Of a DNA stretch of 64,000 bases, positions 58,342 through 64,000 are shown piece by piece (the first letter of the stretch is position 1; every line of letters begins with the position of its first letter). The DNA is from Smittia aterrima (lineage: Eukaryota > Arthropoda > Insecta > Diptera > Chironomidae). The DNA is taken from assembly GCA_033063855.1 (NCBI GenBank), contig CP093831.1, forward strand, positions 10,416,001-10,480,000, given 5' to 3'. Both the position numbers and the translations under genes were made by a program. The notes beneath the pieces are model-generated. The model ran no database searches, was not told where the DNA came from, and saw only the letters and a program-made list of their open reading frames with translations.

Positions 58342-61300
58342 GTAAGTTATCATCTCCTTTTCTTGTTCTAATCCTTTAAACTTTCACGAATGTTTCTTTC
58401 TCGTTCCAGGTGTATGTTAATCTCTTTTATTTGATTTTAATTATGCTAAATACCGTTATAATCTATATTTTTATTAACATACAATGTTGTTAAGAGGTTT
58501 TTAAGCGAGCACAGTTGCTGAAAATTTCAAATCAAACGCACTCAGCTTCGAGATTCAACGAAACATTTGTTGTATTCACTTCCAACCATTCCCAGCTTTA
58601 CCCTCGGAAATATTACGCGATTGTGAAATGTTTCGCGAAAATAAAATGCGCAAAAGTTAATGCGAAAAGATTTTCCATTTAATAAAGAAATTACGTTCAA
58701 CTGCTCGAAGCTGTTTGGAGTGAGAACTTTGAAAGTGATTTGTGAATCACGCTCAAATGTGTTTCCTGACTTGAAGTTCATCATTCACACAACGTCACTT
58801 CAATCATGCAATGAACGTTGATAGTAATTTCACTCCAGAGTAACTTCTCATACTCGCTCAGTTAAAATTTCAATAGGCTCGAGAAATGACAAATGTAAAT
58901 AAAGATCTAACTTAGAAAGAAGTGTCACATTCCATCTTCTGCCATCTTTACCTCATTTTCCATTTATTGCGTAATTTATTTCATTTTCTCACTCTCTTCT
59001 ACGACTTTGAAAGATTTTAAATGAAAAATCACTTCGTTTAAGAAGGAGAAATAGCGATTCGCAGTGGTGGGTGGAAGAAAAGGAAGGAAGAAGTGAGAAG
59101 TGTATAACTGAGAAGTGTTTAAATGCGGGTTTGAGATTTACATGGAGAATGAAGAATAAATTCCAAGGATTTGCTACCGCGACAGCATTTTAATTAAATT
59201 AAAATAGGTTTTCCACCCGGAGCATTTCCTTAGAGTGTCAGAAGCAACCTTTGCTGACAAAAAACTTTTCTGCTACACGAGACTAGAGATGGGAAAATGT
59301 TTAATTTTATGTCTTGATTATTTGTTAACAAGAAAGAGATTAGAATTTTAATCAAAATAATTAAATTTTCCTTAGTTTTGCTACGAATAATGTCAATTCC
59401 ATTAATTCATTTATCCTGAGTCTTCATATCAAGTTGTTTTCATCTGTAGTCATTGAAATTGTGTTTGCTAATTGTTCAAATGTTAAACAGGACGAAACAT
59501 ACACCAGAGATGCATTCGTGAATCATGTGACGATCATTGTACATCTCAGAATATCAAGTCACGTCGTGAGCGAATGTTTCCAAATTTTAATTTCTAACGA
59601 AATTGTAGAACAGAAAAAACCTAGTCAAACAAAAGATTTTACAGTCAGGAAAAAAAAGTTTTTGACTCGTAAAATTAAAATAAATTGACATGAGTTACGA
59701 AATTCCGCACGTTGTCGTAGATTCTCTTGTGCAAATGCACATAAAGTGAACGATAATTAAGTTTCTAGACACGCAGACGACGCCGTTCACATTCGAAGTT
59801 TAATTGTTCCGCCATGTAAATAATCGTGGCATCGAGAAGCTCTAACGTTTTTGCTCTGATGTGCTTTTGTCTGCTACCGACTCTCACCACAAAATGTCAT
59901 GGGAATGCGAGAAAGTGACTATTAGCATCCACGATGTATGTGGAGCCGACGATGTTTATGAACACGACGGAGTTACGTTCGGATGCTTCTACCAAAAACT
60001 TCACTTTGAGTTTCGTAATTATTTCATTCGCTGCCTGGAAAGCAATTAAAGCAGCAGAAGACGACATGGGAGATAGGAATCGAGACTTGAATGCGAAAGT
60101 AGTCTCACTTGGAAGAAGTGAGAAATCCTTTTGCGTTGTTTACTTTCTGACGAACGCGGTTTCTTTTCATGAGAAATAACGAAAGTCAAAGATTTCTGAA
60201 ACGTTGCACGACTCAGCAAAAATGAAACGTTCATGTTATTTAGAAGATTCCCACATTTGCTTCCGTCGAAAAACGCTGCTGCAACATTTCCCTTCAAAAC
60301 TTTCGAGTTCACGTCGAGGAAATATAAAAAAAGTTTACAAATGCATCGACGAACGATGGAGAGAGGGAATTGAGATGTTTGAAAAGCAAAATATAATTGC
60401 TTTAGAAAGTTCTCTCCTCCACTTCAGACGATCGCTCTTTCCCGTTCCAGGAAAAACCTCAAACTACAGAAATAACCAAAGGAAATAAATTGAATCAATT
60501 ACTGCCCACTTTTCATTCACACGAACTGCCAACAATTTTCCGAATCGAGAATTCCAAAACATTTAAAAGCAGAAACTCCCATGTCAAAATATTGATTATA
60601 ATTATGCCTCGGGAAGTCTTCTCCAGCAAACAATGTCCTGGCTCTCCCCTTCGTCTCTCAACTCGCTCCATGAAAAAGCTAAAAATCAAAAATTCCATCA
60701 GCTCAAACTTTCATGGAGAAACAAAACCAAAAAAATCAAATTGTTAATTTTTTATCGTCTTTTGAAATTAGCTCGCAGGTAGTTTGAAGCACAATCAGTT
60801 TCCACTCAAACTCCAATAATATTTCAATCATCGACGGAAAGTTTTTTCATAAAATTTTTGACATTTCGATCCAATGTAAATTATTTAACTCTTTTGCCAG
60901 TAATTTTTTAACGATAACAGAAACAAAAGTAGTTTTAGTTGAACATGTTACGAAAAGAGATTTTTATTCAACTTTAACTAACCGAACGCCGAACATAAAC
61001 GAAAAAAAAAGCTGTAAAATAACTTTTAATGTTTAGGTTTAAATGAAAATGTGTTGATGAGAAAATACGTTTTTGTTTTGTATGCGAGACGAAAAGAGAA
61101 AAATTGCAAATTTCAATGCCGCAAATTGCCAAAAGTTCACCAAAAAATAAAACGAGAAAATTCTGATATTCGAAATTGTTTTTCATTTGCTCTTTCCGCA
61201 TGAAATGATTTGTTTTCAGAGTTTATAGGTTTGAAGCTACTTTTGTTTGATCTATGAAAAGCTGAATCGTCAGGAAATCTCACCAACTGCACAATCGATC

Positions 61301-61579
61301 ATAAAACCAACAATTTCATTTCGCGGAATTGAAATAGCTTCGGATTAATGACTTCGCAATTTTGCGCCATGTTCTCACCTCACAAATCATTTGAATGTTT
61401 CGTTATTTGCATTTTATCGCGCGATTGCGGTTTTTGCGTAGATCAAATGAGCGGCAGTGTGTTTGAAAAATCATTTTGACTGGCAAATAAATTATTCACG
61501 TGAACAAATTTTTATTATAAATTGAAATCGTGAAAAATTCATGGTCGTTGACTTCACATCAATTTTATGGAAAAAGAGA
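58342..61579. other. Convergent intergenic region, netrin and lectin-mucin
   Basis: 3.2 kb between converging genes. It begins with a possible 3' UTR intron of netrin (58342-58409, gtaagt to ccag). The remainder is AT-rich, with frames of up to 94 codons that lack motifs; nothing else is supported. Confidence 0.45.
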
Positions 61580-64000
61580 TTATTCCTTGAACTCGCATAT
61601 CGAGTTGAACGCGTAAGTCGGCTCAAGTCCATCAATGGCCAAAGTTTTGATCACTTTATGCATCGGGAAAAACTTTAAATAAATATTTTATAAATTGTCA
61701 GTTGACTTGAAATTGAAAATTATTTTTACCATGTTCGTCACACACAAAGAGTTCCAACCAACTGGAGTGTCTGCTGTCATAAGCCAATCAAGACCTGTGT
61801 GAACTGCAGTCTTATCATTGTTGTACCATTTGTTGTCACCTGCCTCATCCCTGACACCATCAATTCTAAAAACTGCACTAGTCTCGTTCACCATAGGTTG
61901 AAGATAGTTGAAGAGAGCAGTTTGAGTTGCATTTGAGTCAATTCGGAACAAAGCCATTTGGTTGTTCTTGCAATAAGTGTCAGCTCCAGTTTGAGTGTAG
62001 TTTGCGAAATTGAAACAAGCTGTCTTAAGGTAATTTCCTGATGGATCTTTCAAAGTTATCGGAACCTCTGTCGCTGCGTTAGAGCAAGGCTTTCCACCTT
62101 TGACAGTTGTCGCCGCTTAGAAAACACAAAATGTTAGAAAATATTAAAAGGAATGTGAAGTTGTTACTTGTCTGTGGAGTAGTTGCTGATGGAAGAGAAG
62201 AAATAAATTTTCATGATCAAATATTTATGAAATTTTAAAACTCACTGGTGTCAGCGGCTCTTGCTAGAAAAATAAATTTTCTTTACAAATGAAAATTCGT
62301 TTAAATGATCAACTCACTATCAATTGGTGGAGGTGCTGGTCGAAAGATTTAAGAAGAGGATTAAAGTATTCCAAAGGAGATTATAACTTACTCGTAACTG
62401 TTGTCGTGGCTTTAAGAGAAATTGCTTTGAAGTAAATTCAATTTGTTTTAATTTTTGGTCAACACTTACTTTGAACCACAGCAGGAGTCGTTGTTGCTAA
62501 CGTTGTTGCTTAAAAACACAAAAAGTTTGGAGAAATTAGGAGATTTAGAACAAATTGCTTACTTTGAGTTGTAGTTGGAATCGTCGTTGGTATTGTCGTT
62601 GTCGTCCAAGTTGTTGCTTGAGGGTAAAGTGACAAAAAATAATGAATTAAAAAATTCTAGAAAAAATTAAGCTTTTTTACTTTCCGTTGCTTTTGGCGTT
62701 GTTGTAGGCGTTGTCGTTGGCGTTGTCGTTGTTGTTGGCGTTGTCGTTGGCGTTGTTGTTGGCGTTGTCGTTGTTGTTGGCGTTGTTGTTGGCGTTGTCG
62801 TTGTTGTTGGCGTAGTTGTTGGTGTAGTTGTTGGTGTAGTTGTTGGCGTTGTTGTCGGCGTTGTTGGAGTTGTTGGCGCAAGCGTTGATGTTGCTGCTAA
62901 CGTCGTCGTCCCTTAAAAATCAAAGGTCTACTTTAGATATTTTTCACCTTCAAGGAACTTACTTGTAGTAGTCGATGGAATCGTCGTTGTAGAGGCTTTC
63001 AAAATTGATTCGAAATAGAATTAAAGTTAATTGAAATAGTAAAAACTTTTACTTGGAAGAGTAGCTGTCGTCGTAGTAGGAATCGTTGTTGAAATCGTCG
63101 TTATTGTACTAGAAACTCTTGTGGTTACTGGAGATGTTGTCGTTAAAGGAATCGTCGTCCAAGTCGTCGTTGCTGGTATTGCAGATGTTCCACCTAAGGT
63201 TGGAAGTACTGGTGTCGTTGTGGTTGCTTGGACTGGCGAAAGTTTTTGTGTTGTTCCTTTAAATCAAATGAATGTTAATAAATATTTCGATCAAATTTAG
63301 AATTCACCTGTGACCATTGTCGTTACGGCTGAAGTGAGTCCTGCGAGAGTACTCCCAGCGATACATTGACAGCTTCCAGATCGAGCACTTCTGGCATCAC
63401 CATTCAAAACGAAAAGTTTCGACCATGCCGTATACAATGAGAGAACGTAGTTTCTAAACTTATCAATCAAACTGTTCATTGATGTGACAACTGATTGAAT
63501 TGCTTGTTTTTGAGATTCTGATAAAGTATAAGTGTTTGCAGAATTGTAAACGTTGAGGTAGCCAAGCAGAACGATGACGAAAGTCGAATTTTTCTGAGCT
63601 TCAATATTAATTTGATAATATTGATCCATTTTGTATTGAATGAAAGCGATTTTCATTGCAGCTTCATCACAAGTTGTCGTGACTTTGATAACGTCATTTG
63701 TGTCCAGAACCAAGTAACCGTGGACTAAAGTTATAATATTGTCCAGTGTTTGTGTGAGAAGAAGGTAAGTCGAATTGAGCTTTAAGTTTGGATTAATTGC
63801 TTTGGCGAATTTGATTGTTGTGGCAGACTGGTCTCTAATCTGCCGCTCAAAGTCAATGATGTTAGTTTGAACTAAGTTTATGCCTGAATCGACAGTGGCC
63901 AAAGCAGTTGCTGATCTATTCGAGAGAATAGTAGGACAGTTACAGATATTTTCCTTCACGTAGAGCAATTGATTGTTGAGACGAGTGTATTGATAGACTG
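61580..64000 (-). CDS. Secreted mucin-like C-type lectin, 5' end beyond window (partial)
   Basis: Exons in gene order: 63308-64000 (continues off the edge), 63053-63256, 62963-62995, 62681-62911, 62563-62616, 62470-62508, 62392-62409, 62318-62335, 62246-62263, 62168-62185, 61730-62115 and 61580-61672. Every internal junction before the lectin exon is phase 1. The first exon is a helical, cysteine-poor region ending in CQCIAGSTLAG. The middle exons encode Thr/Pro/Ser sequence, expected to be heavily O-glycosylated. The last two exons form a C-type lectin-like domain: ACFNFANYTQTGADTYCKNN, GVRDEAGDNKWYNND, NSLCVTNM, then SICEFKE at the C-terminus. No calcium-binding EPN or QPD triplet is seen. 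It is probably a secreted gut, cuticle or immune surface protein. Function is inferred from architecture. Confidence 0.85.
62690..62880 (-). repeat. Thr/Pro codon minisatellite in lectin-mucin exon
   Basis: A coding tandem array built from ACG/ACA/ACT (Thr) and CCA (Pro) codons, mainly TTTP and TTTTTP units. It occupies nearly all of exon 62681-62911. It is likely to vary in length between alleles. A shifted frame on the same strand reads as Gln/Arg repeats and is not a gene. Confidence 0.85.

Noticed and set aside
59434..60747. Cluster of 80-94-codon frames downstream of netrin
   Set aside because: No motif, no splice or poly(A) context, several overlap one another on both strands.
62657..62881. 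Gln/Arg-repeat frame
   Set aside because: It is a shifted frame of the Thr/Pro-coding minisatellite on the same strand, and the correct frame joins neighbouring exons.

Overview
The window reads as nuclear DNA of a compact insect genome. It is AT-rich, genes are separated by a few hundred bases, most introns are 50-70 bp GT-AG introns, and the proteins are insect-like (nanos, netrin, garnet/AP-3 delta, a CLIP-domain leader). A nematoceran fly, perhaps a non-biting midge, is my inference; nothing in the sequence proves the family. All gene models below were joined by hand from splice sites and reading-frame continuity.

Left part (1-28.8 kb) is gene-dense. In order: TIM44 (mitochondrial import motor, +); an orphan first exon of a CLIP-domain protein (-); a six-exon nanos gene (-); a family of UBF-like multi-HMG-box genes (two copies on -, one on + head-to-head with the second, plus a 3' fragment), with a small basic unknown gene among them; a single-exon F-box gene inside a segmental duplication; AP-3 delta (-); an NCKIPSD/SPIN90-like SH3 protein (+); a coiled-coil protein with four DFT motifs (-); RAD1 of the 9-1-1 clamp and ZSWIM7/SWS1 (-), whose reading frames are only 5 bp apart; and STT3A, the oligosaccharyltransferase catalytic subunit (+).

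Middle part (28.8-41.8 kb) is a gene desert. It carries a ~1 kb inverted repeat with a 6.7 kb spacer, and two further inverted repeat pairs that begin there and close inside the next gene.

Right part (41.8-58.3 kb) is one netrin gene of seven coding exons. Its first coding exon lies between the near-identical arms of a ~480 bp inverted repeat, and its second intron hosts a complete prolyl 4-hydroxylase alpha gene on the same strand. After a 3.2 kb gap, the right edge holds the 3' portion of a secreted mucin-like C-type lectin gene (-), which runs out of the window. Its Thr/Pro region is built from a run of tiny phase-1 exons, four of them exactly 18 bp.

The most notable signals are the ZSWIM7-RAD1 pair (a probable dicistronic DNA-repair unit), the microexon array of the lectin-mucin, the expansion and rearrangement of the UBF-like family, and the nested inverted repeats around netrin exon 1.
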